This document shows positions 43,663-52,277 of a DNA stretch of 64,000 nucleotides, one piece after another. The stretch covers positions 53,368 to 117,367 of the forward strand of contig JANMHJ010000031.1 of assembly GCA_031375105.1 (NCBI GenBank), written 5' to 3'. The translations under genes and the position numbers were made by a program. Numbering within the stretch: the first letter of the stretch is position 1; each line of letters opens with the position of its first letter. The stretch is from JANMDU01 sp031375105. GTDB lineage: Bacteria > Pseudomonadota > Gammaproteobacteria > Burkholderiales > Burkholderiaceae_C. The notes below the pieces were generated by a model. It ran no database searches. It saw only the letters and a list, made by a program, of their open reading frames with translations, and had not been told where the DNA came from.

Positions 43663-44627
43663 AACTGCTCATCACAGGCGCCAACGGCTTTGTCGGGCAA
43701 GCGCTGTGTGTGCATCTGGCAGCGCAGCAGAATCTAGTCACGGCGCTTGTTCGTGATTTGAAGACGCTATCAATTAATGAGCATTCTGCGCATAATATAC
43801 AAGGGCTAGAGGCTGATTTCACTAAAATTTCTGGGTTTCAAAGCCATTTGGCAGGCTTGGATGCCGTGATTCATTGCGCTGCGAGAGTGCATCAGGTGCG
43901 CGAGACGGCGAGCGAGCCTTTGGCGGCCTATCGCCAGGTCAACTGCCAAGCCACGCTGGCGCTGGCTCAAGCAGCCGCAGATGCTGGCGTGAAGCGCTTT
44001 ATTTTTTTAAGTTCCGTCAAAGTCAACGGCGAATTCACCTTGTCCGGCCAGCCTTTCACCGCTACCCAAGCCGCCCCACAAGACCCGTATGGCATCAGCA
44101 AATGGGAGGCCGAGCAGGGCTTGCGCGAAATCGCTGCCAAGACTGGCATGGAAGTGGTGATCATTCGCCCGCCCTTGGTCTATGGCCCCGGTGTGAAGGC
44201 AAATTTCTTGACGATGATGCGCTGGCTTCACAAAGGCATCCCTTTGCCGCTGGGTGTCATTCACAATCAACGCAGCTTGGTGGCGTTGCCTAATTTGGTG
44301 GATTTCATCGCGCTCTGCCTGACGCATCCGAAGGCGGCGAATCAGACCTTCATGATCAGCGATCAGCAAGACCTGAGCACCACTGAATTGCTACGCGGCT
44401 TAGGCAAAGCATTGAACCGCCCCGCCCGGCTGCTGCCCTTGCCGCAGGTTTTGCTGGAGATCGGCCTGAAAGCGGTTGGCAAAGGCAGCATGGCACAGCG
44501 CTTGTGTGCTAGCTTGACGGTCGATTCAAGCCCCGCAACCCAACTCCTAGGCTGGAAGCCGCCCATAATGCTGCAGCAGAGTTTGCAACTAACTGCTGAC
44601 CACTTCTTGCAGCACGCCACCCACTAG
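43659..44627 (+). CDS. NAD-dependent epimerase/reductase (WbpV/WreQ-like SDR)
   Basis: 322 residues: LLITGANGFVGQALCVHL (NAD site), IHCAARVHQVRE and YGISKWEAEQGL (YxxxK). This pattern is that of the SDRs that reduce or epimerise UDP-4-keto-6-deoxy-GlcNAc, so it could complete UDP-QuiNAc synthesis with the WbpM/PglF-type enzyme at the other end of the locus. Residues about 36-56 come from an interspersed element (LSINEHSAHNIQGLEADFTK) in a region that varies in the family. Confidence 0.88.
   Translation: MKLLITGANGFVGQALCVHLAAQQNLVTALVRDLKTLSINEHSAHNIQGLEADFTKISGFQSHLAGLDAVIHCAARVHQVRETASEPLAAYRQVNCQATLALAQAAADAGVKRFIFLSSVKVNGEFTLSGQPFTATQAAPQDPYGISKWEAEQGLREIAAKTGMEVVIIRPPLVYGPGVKANFLTMMRWLHKGIPLPLGVIHNQRSLVALPNLVDFIALCLTHPKAANQTFMISDQQDLSTTELLRGLGKALNRPARLLPLPQVLLEIGLKAVGKGSMAQRLCASLTVDSSPATQLLGWKPPIMLQQSLQLTADHFLQHATH
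43764..43827 (+). repeat. interspersed palindromic element, copy 8 (inside SDR gene)
   Basis: ACGCTATCAATTAATGAGCA then CTGCGCATAATATACAAGGG and GGCTGATTTCACTAAAA. Sense, in frame; same frame as the P450 copy. Confidence 0.78.
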
Positions 44628-44701
44628 GCTGCTTCCCCCTGCCCAAGGCTTAAAATTGACAGCTTTGCCGCAACCGTGCGGCATGCTACACCAGCCCCAC
44701 C

Positions 44702-46297
44702 ATGAGCGCACCAAACAACACATCCCCTGTAGCCGCAGCTGCAACACCCACAACCGCTCTCGACGAAAACCAACTCATCGCCGAGCGCCGCATCAAACTC
44801 GAAGTCATCCGCAGCCAAGGCATTGCCTTCCCCAATCAGTTCAAACCACAGCACAAAGCCTTTGATCTGCATTTGGAATACGACAAGCAAGACATGCCCG
44901 GTAGCGACGGCGCAAGCATTCCAGTGGTCGTGGCAGGCCGCATGATGCTCAAGCGCGTGATGGGCAAGGCCAGCTTTGCCACAGTGCAAGATGGCTCAAG
45001 CTCCGTGGTGAGCGAAGGCATCACGGTGGACAACCCCAGCCGCATTCAGCTTTATGTGAGCAAAGACAACATCGGCGAAGCGGATTACGAAGCCTTCAAG
45101 CATTGGGATTTGGGCGACATCATTGGCGCGGAAGGCAAGCTTTTCAAAACGAAGACGGGTGAGCTGTCAGTGTTGGTCACCCAAATCACCATGCTCACCA
45201 AAAGCCTGCGCCCCTTGCCGGATAAATTCCACGGCATCGCCGATCAAGAGGTGAAGTATCGCCAGCGTTATGTCGATCTGATCACCGACGAGGTGGCGCG
45301 CGAGCGCTTTCGTGCGCGCAGCAAGGGCGTGAGCAGTATCCGCAATTTCATGATGGAGCATGGTTTTCTCGAAGTCGAAACGCCGATGCTGCACCCGATT
45401 CCCGGCGGTGCGAATGCCAAGCCTTTCACCACGCATCACAACGCACTCGATCAAGAAATGTTTCTGCGTATCGCACCTGAGTTGTATTTGAAGCGCTTAG
45501 TCGTTGGCGGTTTTGAGCGCGTGTTTGAGATCAACCGCAACTTCCGCAACGAAGGCATCTCGGTGCGCCACAACCCAGAATTCACCATGATGGAGTTTTA
45601 CGCGGCCTATTGGAATCACAATGATTTGATGGATTTCACTGAAAGCCTCATCCGCGATGTTGCCTTTAAAGTCACTGGCAGCACCACCTTGCCTTACAAG
45701 CTCGGCGCTGTAGATCACAGCATCGATCTGGCCAAGCCCTTCGCCAGGCTGTCAATTCGCGACGCGATTATCAAGCACACAGAAGCAGGTGAACAAGGCG
45801 CAGACAGCCGCGAATGGCTCACCAATGCCCTGCGCAAACTCGGCAAGAAAGAGCTGGAAGACAAGCTATCCACACGCAGCATCGCCAGCTTGCAAGTGAT
45901 GTATTTTGAAGAAGTTGTCGAAGAAAAACTCATCGACCCGACCTTCATCTGCAATCACCCGACCGAAATCTCGCCGCTAGCCCGCGCAAGTGACACCGAC
46001 CCATCGATCACCGAGCGCTTCGAGCTCTACATCACAGGCCGCGAGTTTGGTAACGGCTTTTCCGAGCTGAACGATGCCCAAGAACAAGCCGCCCGCTTTC
46101 AGCACCAAGTCAATGCCAAAGAAGCTGGCGATGATGAAGCCATGTTTTACGACCAAGATTTCGTCCGCGCTCTGGAATACGGCATGCCGCCCACGGGCGG
46201 CTGCGGCATCGGCATTGACCGCTTGATGATGCTGCTGACCAACAGCCCCAGCATCCGTGATGTGATTCTCTTTCCCGCGCTGCGTCGGGAAGCGTGA
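44702..46297 (+). CDS. lysS: lysine--tRNA ligase (class II)
   Basis: 531 residues, slightly long because of a low-complexity N-terminus (about 20 residues). OB-fold anticodon domain with VVAGRMMLKRVMGKASFATV, then class II motifs: GFLEVETPMLHPIPGGANAK, ELYLKRLVVGGFERVFEINR with FRNEGISVRHNPEF, and the C-terminal GCGIGIDRLMMLLT. Charges tRNA-Lys. Flanks the glycan locus on the right. Ends just before an interspersed element. Confidence 0.97.
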   Translation: MSAPNNTSPVAAAATPTTALDENQLIAERRIKLEVIRSQGIAFPNQFKPQHKAFDLHLEYDKQDMPGSDGASIPVVVAGRMMLKRVMGKASFATVQDGSSSVVSEGITVDNPSRIQLYVSKDNIGEADYEAFKHWDLGDIIGAEGKLFKTKTGELSVLVTQITMLTKSLRPLPDKFHGIADQEVKYRQRYVDLITDEVARERFRARSKGVSSIRNFMMEHGFLEVETPMLHPIPGGANAKPFTTHHNALDQEMFLRIAPELYLKRLVVGGFERVFEINRNFRNEGISVRHNPEFTMMEFYAAYWNHNDLMDFTESLIRDVAFKVTGSTTLPYKLGAVDHSIDLAKPFARLSIRDAIIKHTEAGEQGADSREWLTNALRKLGKKELEDKLSTRSIASLQVMYFEEVVEEKLIDPTFICNHPTEISPLARASDTDPSITERFELYITGREFGNGFSELNDAQEQAARFQHQVNAKEAGDDEAMFYDQDFVRALEYGMPPTGGCGIGIDRLMMLLTNSPSIRDVILFPALRREA

Positions 46298-46362
46298 TTT
46301 ATAAGGAAAATAGGCTGATTGCCGTTGTCAAATTAGCATAGTTTGCTATTACTTTAGTAGCA
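46298..46362 (-). repeat. interspersed palindromic element, copy 9
   Basis: Reverse orientation: TTATAAGGAAAATAGGCTGA then TTTGCTATTACTTTAGTAGC. Begins at the end of lysS and supplies the last codons and stop of the convergent FAD enzyme. Confidence 0.75.
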
Positions 46363-47515
46363 CATCCTTCACATACTCAGCAATCGCCAAGCTGCTCGTC
46401 AAGCCCGGAGATTCAATGCCAAAGAGGTTCACCAAGCCCGGCAGGCCGTGAACAGCCTCGCCTTGAATCATGAAATCTGCTGCTGCCAGACCGGGGCCCA
46501 CAATCTTCGGGCGCACGCCGCTGTAGCTGGGCGCAAGCTGCCCATCTTGCAAACCCGGCCAATACTTGCGCACCTCGGCGTAAAACGCATCTGCGCGGCG
46601 CGGATCGACGCTGTAGTCAATTTGGTCAGGATCGCTGATGTCGTCAAGCCATTGCACATCGGGGCCGAATTTTGCTTGGCCTCCAAGATCAATCGTCAAA
46701 TGCACGCCCAAGCCAGCCGCCTCGGGAACGGGGTAAATCAAATGCTTAAAAGGCGCTTTGCCACTCAGGCTGTAATAGTTGCCTTTGGCATAGTGGTCTT
46801 GCGGAATATGCTGCGCCTCTAAGCCTTGCATGCGGCGCGCAACGAGCGGTGCATACAAGCCCGCAGCGTTGATGATCTGCTGGCAAGCGATCTCGATTCG
46901 CTCTGCATCGAGGTTTGCATGTGCTCCTTTTTTAATAGCACTCTGCGCAGATAATATAACGGGGAAACGGCTATTTTGCTTAGAAAACGTGATTTGCGTC
47001 ACCTCCGTCGCCAAAGCAATCATGCCACCTGCGTTTTCCAAATCGCCTTGCAGCGAAGTCATTACATCATGGCTGCTCACGATGCCTGTGGTGGGTGAAA
47101 GCAGCGCGGCAATGCATTCGAGCTGCGGCTCCAAGGCTCGGGCCTCTTCGCGCGAAAGGCGCTGCACAGGAACGCCATTGGCTACCGCCTGCGCCTCAAT
47201 GCTGGCCAGTTTGGTCAATTGCGAAGGATCGGTCGCCACAATCAATTTGCCGCATCGTTGAATCGGCAAACCACGCTCTGCGCAATAGGCATACAGCATC
47301 TCTTTGCCACGCAAACAGAGCCGGGCTTTGAGCGAACCCGTTGGGTAATAGAGCCCAGCGTGCACCACTTCACTGTTACGCGAGCTCACACCCTGGCCAA
47401 TCGCCACCTCGCGTTCCATCACCATCACCTCGCGGCCAGCCAGCGCCAAAGCGCGCGCCACGGCCAAGCCCACCACTCCTGCGCCGATAACGACGGTATC
47501 TATCTTGTCCATCAT
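46349..47515 (-). CDS. FAD-dependent oxidoreductase (L-2-hydroxyglutarate dehydrogenase-like)
   Basis: 388 residues, DAO fold. VVIGAGVVGLAVARALALAG binds FAD; SSRNSEVVHAGLYYPTGSLK and the C-terminal SGVRPKIVGPG with FGIESPGLTSSLAIAEYV are the LhgO/YgaF pattern. It probably oxidises a 2-hydroxy acid and passes electrons to the membrane. Residues about 177-196 are encoded by an interspersed element (antisense), and the final codons and stop lie in a second copy. It starts 1 bp after the upstream hydrolase stop. Confidence 0.88.
   Translation of the reverse strand: MMDKIDTVVIGAGVVGLAVARALALAGREVMVMEREVAIGQGVSSRNSEVVHAGLYYPTGSLKARLCLRGKEMLYAYCAERGLPIQRCGKLIVATDPSQLTKLASIEAQAVANGVPVQRLSREEARALEPQLECIAALLSPTTGIVSSHDVMTSLQGDLENAGGMIALATEVTQITFSKQNSRFPVILSAQSAIKKGAHANLDAERIEIACQQIINAAGLYAPLVARRMQGLEAQHIPQDHYAKGNYYSLSGKAPFKHLIYPVPEAAGLGVHLTIDLGGQAKFGPDVQWLDDISDPDQIDYSVDPRRADAFYAEVRKYWPGLQDGQLAPSYSGVRPKIVGPGLAAADFMIQGEAVHGLPGLVNLFGIESPGLTSSLAIAEYVKDVLLK
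46928..46987 (+). repeat. interspersed palindromic element, copy 10 (inside FAD enzyme gene)
   Basis: TTTTTAATAGCA followed by CTGCGCAGATAATATAACGG, then GGCTATTTTGCTTAGAAAA. Antisense to the gene, in frame; encodes SRFPVILSAQSAIKKG. Confidence 0.8.
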
Positions 47516-48358
47516 TCACCTCGGATCAAAGCTTTGCAGCGCAAGCACGAGCTGCTTTAAGTTCTCTCGCAAAGGCGCAAAACCGTCCTGAATCTCCAGC
47601 GTTTTTTCATTCATGTAAAGCGCCCGGTTGATCTCAATCTGCACGCTGTGCCGATGCTTGGCAGGCTCGCCATAGCGGCGCACCAGCTCCACACCTTTAT
47701 AAGGATAATTGAGGGCTACGCTATAGCCTTGTCTGCCAAGCTGCTCTTGAATGAAGAGTAAAACCGCTTCGCTCGATGTGCTATGGTCGCGGTTACCGAG
47801 TACAAAATCCGCATGTTTTTCACCCGGAAAATCTGTTGCATGGCTGCCCGCCACTTCCGGCATGCTGTGGCAGTTGATATGGATGGAATAGCCATGCCGC
47901 GCATGCGCCGCATCAATCGCCGCATTGACAGCCGCGTGATATGGCTTCCAGCACAGATCAATGCGCTGCTGCACTTCCTGCACGCCAAGCTGCCGCGCAT
48001 ACAACGGCTCGCCATCATCCGTCGCCCGCCAAATCAAGCCTTTGCCCAGACGCCGCTTGGAAAGCACTGCACTGTCGCTCATCTCCACCGCATGTGGCCA
48101 GCTGCCTGAGAGCATGTCCGGGTCCACCTCGGTGAGATTGCGGTTGGCATCCAAATAACTGCGCGGAAAATGTGCCTCGATCCAAGCGCAGCCAAGCTCG
48201 CCTGCAAAGGCATACAGTTTTTCCACATGTGTATCTTCCGCCCGGCGCAGCGATGCCAGATCGCAGGCAAAGCCGAAATCGGGCGGGTAAAAAGTGCCGC
48301 TGTGCGGCGAATCAAGCACTAGGGGCGAGCTGCCCCCGTGCGAAGTCACAAAATGCAT
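47516..48358 (-). CDS. N-formylglutamate amidohydrolase family protein
   Basis: 280 residues from ATG 48358; longer starts overlap the upstream receptor gene and lack similarity. Motifs: LVLDSPHSGTFYP, DTHVEKLY, DANRNLTEVDPDML and IHINCHSMPEVAGSH, as in the HutG-like/FGase family, which releases glutamate or other amino acids from N-formyl forms. No other histidine-degradation genes are present, so the role need not be histidine catabolism. It precedes the FAD enzyme and follows the Bug receptor, probably one operon. Confidence 0.9.
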   Translation of the reverse strand: MHFVTSHGGSSPLVLDSPHSGTFYPPDFGFACDLASLRRAEDTHVEKLYAFAGELGCAWIEAHFPRSYLDANRNLTEVDPDMLSGSWPHAVEMSDSAVLSKRRLGKGLIWRATDDGEPLYARQLGVQEVQQRIDLCWKPYHAAVNAAIDAAHARHGYSIHINCHSMPEVAGSHATDFPGEKHADFVLGNRDHSTSSEAVLLFIQEQLGRQGYSVALNYPYKGVELVRRYGEPAKHRHSVQIEINRALYMNEKTLEIQDGFAPLRENLKQLVLALQSFDPR

Positions 48359-48368
48359 AGAGCCAATC

Positions 48369-49337
48369 TTAGTCCAAACTGATTTTCGCAAACTTAGCAA
48401 TACGCTGCATTTTGTCGATTTCTTTCTTGATTTGCGTGGCAAATTCCAGCGGTTTCGTGCCAGATGCAAACAAACCTTGGCCTTTGAGCTTATCCACCAG
48501 CGCGGTATCTTTGAGCGAAGCCACCACCGCTTGATGGATCCGGCTCACAGTTGGCTCTGACGCGCCCGCAGGCGCGAGCAGGCCAAACCATGAAGCGTCG
48601 TTGTTAGAAAACAAGCTCTTCTCAGCATAGGTTGGCACATCTTTCAACACCTCCAGCCGCGAAGGCCAAGACACCGCCAGCGCCTTCACCCTGCCGCCCT
48701 GAATATGCGGCAGCGAAGAAGCCACCTGATCAAAATACACCTGCACCTGCCCGCCCATCAAATCGTTCAAAGCAGGCCCTGCACCGCGATACGGAATATG
48801 CACCATGAAGGTATTGGTCGTACTCTTGAACAGCTCAGCCCACATATGGCCAATCGTGCCATTGCCGGCTGACGCATAGCTCACCTTCCCCGGATTGGCC
48901 TTGAGGTATTTGACGAACTCATCAAAATTGTTCACCGGCAGCTTGCTATTGACCACCAACACACCAGGTGCTTTGACCAACTCTGTTACCGGTGCGAAAT
49001 CTTTGATCGGGTCATAAGGCAGTTTTTTATACACCGCTGGGTTCACGCCATGCGTGGAGAGCGTGGCCATGCCCAGCGTGAGGCCATCGGGCGCTGCCTT
49101 GGCCAGCTCGCCCATGCCAATCGAGCCACCAGCGCCGGCTTTGTTGTCCACAATCACTGTGAGCCCCAAAGCCTTGCCTAAAGGTTCTTGCAAAGCACGC
49201 GCAGTGATGTCAGTTGCACCGCCAGGCGGAAAGGGAACGATCAAGCGCAATGACTTGGCCTGCGCCATCAAAGGGCCCAGCCCCAAGCTGACTGCTGAGC
49301 CTGCTGCGAAATTAAGTATATGCCTACGCTTCATCAT
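48369..49337 (-). CDS. Bug/TctC-family extracytoplasmic solute receptor
   Basis: 322 residues from ATG 49337 (GGTGA just upstream; ATG 49346 also in frame). Signal peptide residues 1-25 ending MAQA, then LRLIVPFPPGGATDITARAL, the Bug N-terminal motif, and DNKAGAGGSIGMGELAKAAPDG. These periplasmic receptors bind carboxylated small molecules. There are no TctA/TctB membrane genes here, which is usual for the many solitary Bug proteins of Burkholderiales. The divergent LysR may regulate it. Confidence 0.93.
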   Translation of the reverse strand: MMKRRHILNFAAGSAVSLGLGPLMAQAKSLRLIVPFPPGGATDITARALQEPLGKALGLTVIVDNKAGAGGSIGMGELAKAAPDGLTLGMATLSTHGVNPAVYKKLPYDPIKDFAPVTELVKAPGVLVVNSKLPVNNFDEFVKYLKANPGKVSYASAGNGTIGHMWAELFKSTTNTFMVHIPYRGAGPALNDLMGGQVQVYFDQVASSLPHIQGGRVKALAVSWPSRLEVLKDVPTYAEKSLFSNNDASWFGLLAPAGASEPTVSRIHQAVVASLKDTALVDKLKGQGLFASGTKPLEFATQIKKEIDKMQRIAKFAKISLD

Positions 49338-49488
49338 ATTCACCATCGGTTTGTTGCAATGGTTGGATTCTTCATTGGCATCAGATAAATGAAAAGCGAA
49401 AACTTTTCTCTACAACATTCTCGTTTGGACTGAAGATTTACTGGTTAACCCTAGTCGCCTTGGGGCGCGTCTGCGGCAATATCTCCGC

Positions 49489-50382
49489 ATGACCCTGCGC
49501 AAGCTCCATCCCCCCACGCATTTGCTACGCGCTTTTGTGATGACGGTGCGCCAAAGCAGCATCTCCCGCGCCGCCGAAGCCCTGCATCTGACGCAAAGCG
49601 CAGTGAGCAAGCAAATTTTGGAACTTGAAGGCAGCTTGGGCGTGGCACTGTTTGAGCGCGTGCGCAAGCGCCTCGTGCTCACGCCTGCGGGGCAGCGCTA
49701 CGCGCAAGCTGTGCAAGCGATCTTGAGCCAGCTTGAAGCCGCTACGCTGGATGTGATCACCAGCGGCGATGGCGGCGGCGCGCTTCACATCTCTTGCTTG
49801 CCCACGTTTGCCGCGAAATGGCTGATTCCGCGTTTGCCCGATTTTCAAAAAAAACATCCACAGATTGCGCTGCATTTTGTGCCCTTTGCGCAGGGCTACA
49901 CCTTTGATCGCGCCGATCTGGATTGCTCGATTTTGTTTGGCCAAGGCCACTGGCCGGGCGCAACGGCGGCGTATTTAACCGGACGTGAAGTGATGCTGAT
50001 TGCACCGCCCTCACCCAAATCCAAACCGATGCTGAAAAAACCGCAAGACATCAGCAAATTCACTTTGCTTCAACACATCAGCGTGCCGCAAGCTTGGGCG
50101 CACTGGTGTGAGGCGCATGGCGTGAAAAGCGCCAACCCGCTCGCGGGCCCGCAGCTTGATCAATTCCACAGCCTGATCCGCGCCGTGATGGCGGGCATGG
50201 GCTTGGCGCTGGTGCCGCGCTGCTTGGTGCAAGACGATGTGGCCGCAGGCCTCGTCTCTGCGCCATTGGATGATGGCTACCTTGACGACAGCGGCTATTA
50301 CCTTTGTTACCCCGAATCCAGAGCGCAAATGGTACCGCTGGTGAGCTTCAAGCAGTGGTTGATGGAAGAGCTGACGGCTTGA
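49489..50382 (+). CDS. LysR-family transcriptional regulator (GcvA-like)
   Basis: 297 residues: winged helix with LLRAFVMTVRQSSISRAAEA and LTQSAVSKQILELEGSLGVA, then a substrate-binding domain. The long N-terminal lead and the short LHFVPFAQG-type effector domain are GcvA-like. It is transcribed divergently from the Bug receptor operon (151-bp spacer), the standard layout for an activator of that operon. Confidence 0.92.
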   Translation: MTLRKLHPPTHLLRAFVMTVRQSSISRAAEALHLTQSAVSKQILELEGSLGVALFERVRKRLVLTPAGQRYAQAVQAILSQLEAATLDVITSGDGGGALHISCLPTFAAKWLIPRLPDFQKKHPQIALHFVPFAQGYTFDRADLDCSILFGQGHWPGATAAYLTGREVMLIAPPSPKSKPMLKKPQDISKFTLLQHISVPQAWAHWCEAHGVKSANPLAGPQLDQFHSLIRAVMAGMGLALVPRCLVQDDVAAGLVSAPLDDGYLDDSGYYLCYPESRAQMVPLVSFKQWLMEELTA

Positions 50383-50447
50383 TCTCCTACAGCACGCAAC
50401 TTGTACTTTGCGTCACCTAGGCGTATGCTAGCCCAAGAGCTTCCACG

Positions 50448-51257
50448 ATGCGCCCGCCTACGACCACCACCACCAATTGCACCTCCTGTAGGTTGCGCAA
50501 TATCTGTATGCCGATGGGGCTCAATTCGCAGAAAATGGCCTTGATTGATCACATGGTGAGTACACGCGTCAAGGTGTTGCGAGGTGACGTTTTATTTCGT
50601 GCATCGGCTACTTTCAAATCACTGTATGTGGTGCGCACAGGATTTTTCAAAACGATTGTCAACACAGCAAATGGCCGCGAGCAGGTATCGGGTTTTTATA
50701 TGTCGGGCGAGCTGATGGGGCTAGACGGCATTGGCGCGTCGCACTACGTCTGCACTGCCGTTGCTCTGGAAGATTCTGACGTTTGCGTGCTACACATGGA
50801 TGAACTAAATGCTTTGGGCCAAACCATCCCTGAGCTTCAGCGTCATGTGCAAAAAATCATGAGCCGCGAAATTGTGCGCGATCATGATTTGTTTTTCATG
50901 CTAGGCAGTATGCGAGCAGAGGGGCGCATAGCAAGCTTTTTACTCCATCTCCTGGAACGCCTTCATGCGCGTGGGCAATCTGGCGATGCGCTGCATCTAC
51001 GCATGACCCGCGAGGAGATCGGCAGCTATCTTGGCCTCACTCTTGAGACCGTTAGCCGCAGCTTGAGCAAACTTGTGCGAAATGGCCTGATCAGCTTACA
51101 GCTCAAGGAGGTGCGCATCCTCAATTTGCCTGCCCTGCATCAATTGGTTCAGTATGCAGAAGACAGTGATGACAAAAACCATCCTCTCACGAGAGCACCT
51201 TTGGCAACGCCTCCCATGATCAGGCCTCGCAGCGCTCAAAGAATGCAAGCCGCTTGA
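50448..51257 (+). CDS. fnr: FNR-type oxygen-responsive transcription factor
   Basis: 269 residues of the Crp/Fnr family. Cysteines at 11, 14 and 20 (NCTSCRLRNIC) plus Cys102 (HYVCTAV) match the four 4Fe-4S ligands of FNR. A cyclic-nucleotide-binding-like barrel follows, then the helix-turn-helix TREEIGSYLGLTLETVSRSL, with E and SR positions that read TTGAT half-sites. A tail of about 30 residues rich in Pro, Arg and Ala is unusual. A perfect FNR box overlaps its own stop codon, in front of two stress-protein genes. Confidence 0.93.
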   Translation: MRPPTTTTTNCTSCRLRNICMPMGLNSQKMALIDHMVSTRVKVLRGDVLFRASATFKSLYVVRTGFFKTIVNTANGREQVSGFYMSGELMGLDGIGASHYVCTAVALEDSDVCVLHMDELNALGQTIPELQRHVQKIMSREIVRDHDLFFMLGSMRAEGRIASFLLHLLERLHARGQSGDALHLRMTREEIGSYLGLTLETVSRSLSKLVRNGLISLQLKEVRILNLPALHQLVQYAEDSDDKNHPLTRAPLATPPMIRPRSAQRMQAA

Positions 51258-51267
51258 TCTAGATCAA
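51254..51267. promoter_or_regulatory. FNR binding site upstream of the usp pair
   Basis: TTGATCTAGATCAA is an exact TTGAT-N4-ATCAA match. It is centred 62 bp before the usp start codon. A TAAGCT hexamer at 51290-51295 is correctly placed for the -10 element of a class II activated promoter (site at about -41). Confidence 0.78.
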
Positions 51268-51322
51268 TACGAACTGGACAAGCGTTGCCTAAGCTTGGGG
51301 CTCTACTTTCAAGGAGTCTCAC

Positions 51323-51763
51323 ATGTACCAACGTATTTTGATTGCCACCGACGGCGGCAAACTCTCCGAAAAAGCCGTCGCCAGCGGCATCTCACTGGCT
51401 GTTGCGCTGGATGCCGAAGTCGTGGCATTTACGACTGTGCCGCGCTATCCCAGCATGTACTTTGAAGGCGCTGTTGTTTTAACGGCAAGCGAAGTCGGTC
51501 GCATCGAAAAAGAATGGCATCAACAAGCGCAACTGCTTGTAGATGCTATCCAAGAAGAGGCACACCGCCACAGCGTGAAGGCCAAGGCCGTCACGGGCAA
51601 GGGCAATGTCGCAGAGAGCATTATCCGAGCAGCCAAAAAATACAAATGCGATCTGGTCGTGATGGCCTCACATGGCCGCAAAGGGATCAGCCGCGTGTTG
51701 CTGGGCAGCGAGACGCTGGACGTGCTCACGCATTCGCATATTCCAGTTCTTGTTTTAAGGTGA
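51323..51763 (+). CDS. universal stress protein (UspA family)
   Basis: 146 residues: RILIATDGGKLSEKAVASGI at the start and VVMASHGRKGISRVLLGSET, the ATP-binding G-2X-G-9X-G(S/T) motif, near the end. A good ribosome site AAGGAG lies 9 bp upstream. FNR-type control is likely from the adjacent box; induction under low oxygen is inferred. Confidence 0.94.
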   Translation: MYQRILIATDGGKLSEKAVASGISLAVALDAEVVAFTTVPRYPSMYFEGAVVLTASEVGRIEKEWHQQAQLLVDAIQEEAHRHSVKAKAVTGKGNVAESIIRAAKKYKCDLVVMASHGRKGISRVLLGSETLDVLTHSHIPVLVLR

Positions 51764-51768
51764 ACGCC

Positions 51769-52191
51769 ATGAAAATATTGGTCGCCGTCGATGGCAGCAG
51801 TTACACGAAAAAGGCTTTAGCTTTCTTGGTCAATGAACAAGGTTTGGCTGGAGCGCCACACACACTGCATATCTTGCATGTGCAGATGACGATACCGCCC
51901 CGAGCCAGATCCGCCGTGGGGCGAGAGATCGTGGATGAATATCAACGTCTAGAAGCAGAGAAAGTGCTGCAACCGATCCGCAAGTTCCTAGATCGCCACC
52001 CGGTGAGCTATGAAGCCAATTGGCTTGTTGGCAATCCGGCGATGGAGATCGTTAAAGCAGCCAAAGCAGAAAAAGCCCATCTGATCGTGATGGGCACGCA
52101 TGGCCACGGTGTGCTCGGGCGCATGCTAATGGGCTCGGTGGCGCAGCGCGTGCTTTCGCATAGCGATGTGCCTGTGCTGTTGGTGAGGTAA
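51769..52191 (+). CDS. universal stress protein (UspA family)
   Basis: 140 residues from ATG 51769, 5 bp after the first usp gene. KILVAVDGSSYTKKALAFL and VMGTHGHGVLGRMLMGSVAQ show the nucleotide-binding Usp fold. The two Usp proteins are distant paralogues and may form a heterodimer. Shares the FNR-box promoter. Confidence 0.94.
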   Translation: MKILVAVDGSSYTKKALAFLVNEQGLAGAPHTLHILHVQMTIPPRARSAVGREIVDEYQRLEAEKVLQPIRKFLDRHPVSYEANWLVGNPAMEIVKAAKAEKAHLIVMGTHGHGVLGRMLMGSVAQRVLSHSDVPVLLVR

Positions 52192-52210
52192 ACAGCATAT
52201 TCAAAAAACA

Positions 52211-52277
52211 TTTTTGAGAGTATTTTAGGCCTCTCGCCCTTATAGAACAAGCGCAGAATGCTATTGAATCAATAGCA
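52211..52277 (-). repeat. interspersed palindromic element, copy 11
   Basis: Reverse orientation: CCCTTATAGAACAAGCGCAG then AATGCTATTGAATCAATAGC, one of the best-preserved terminal palindromes. Lies in the convergent gap between the usp genes and the aldo/keto reductase and contains the reductase stop codon. Confidence 0.8.
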
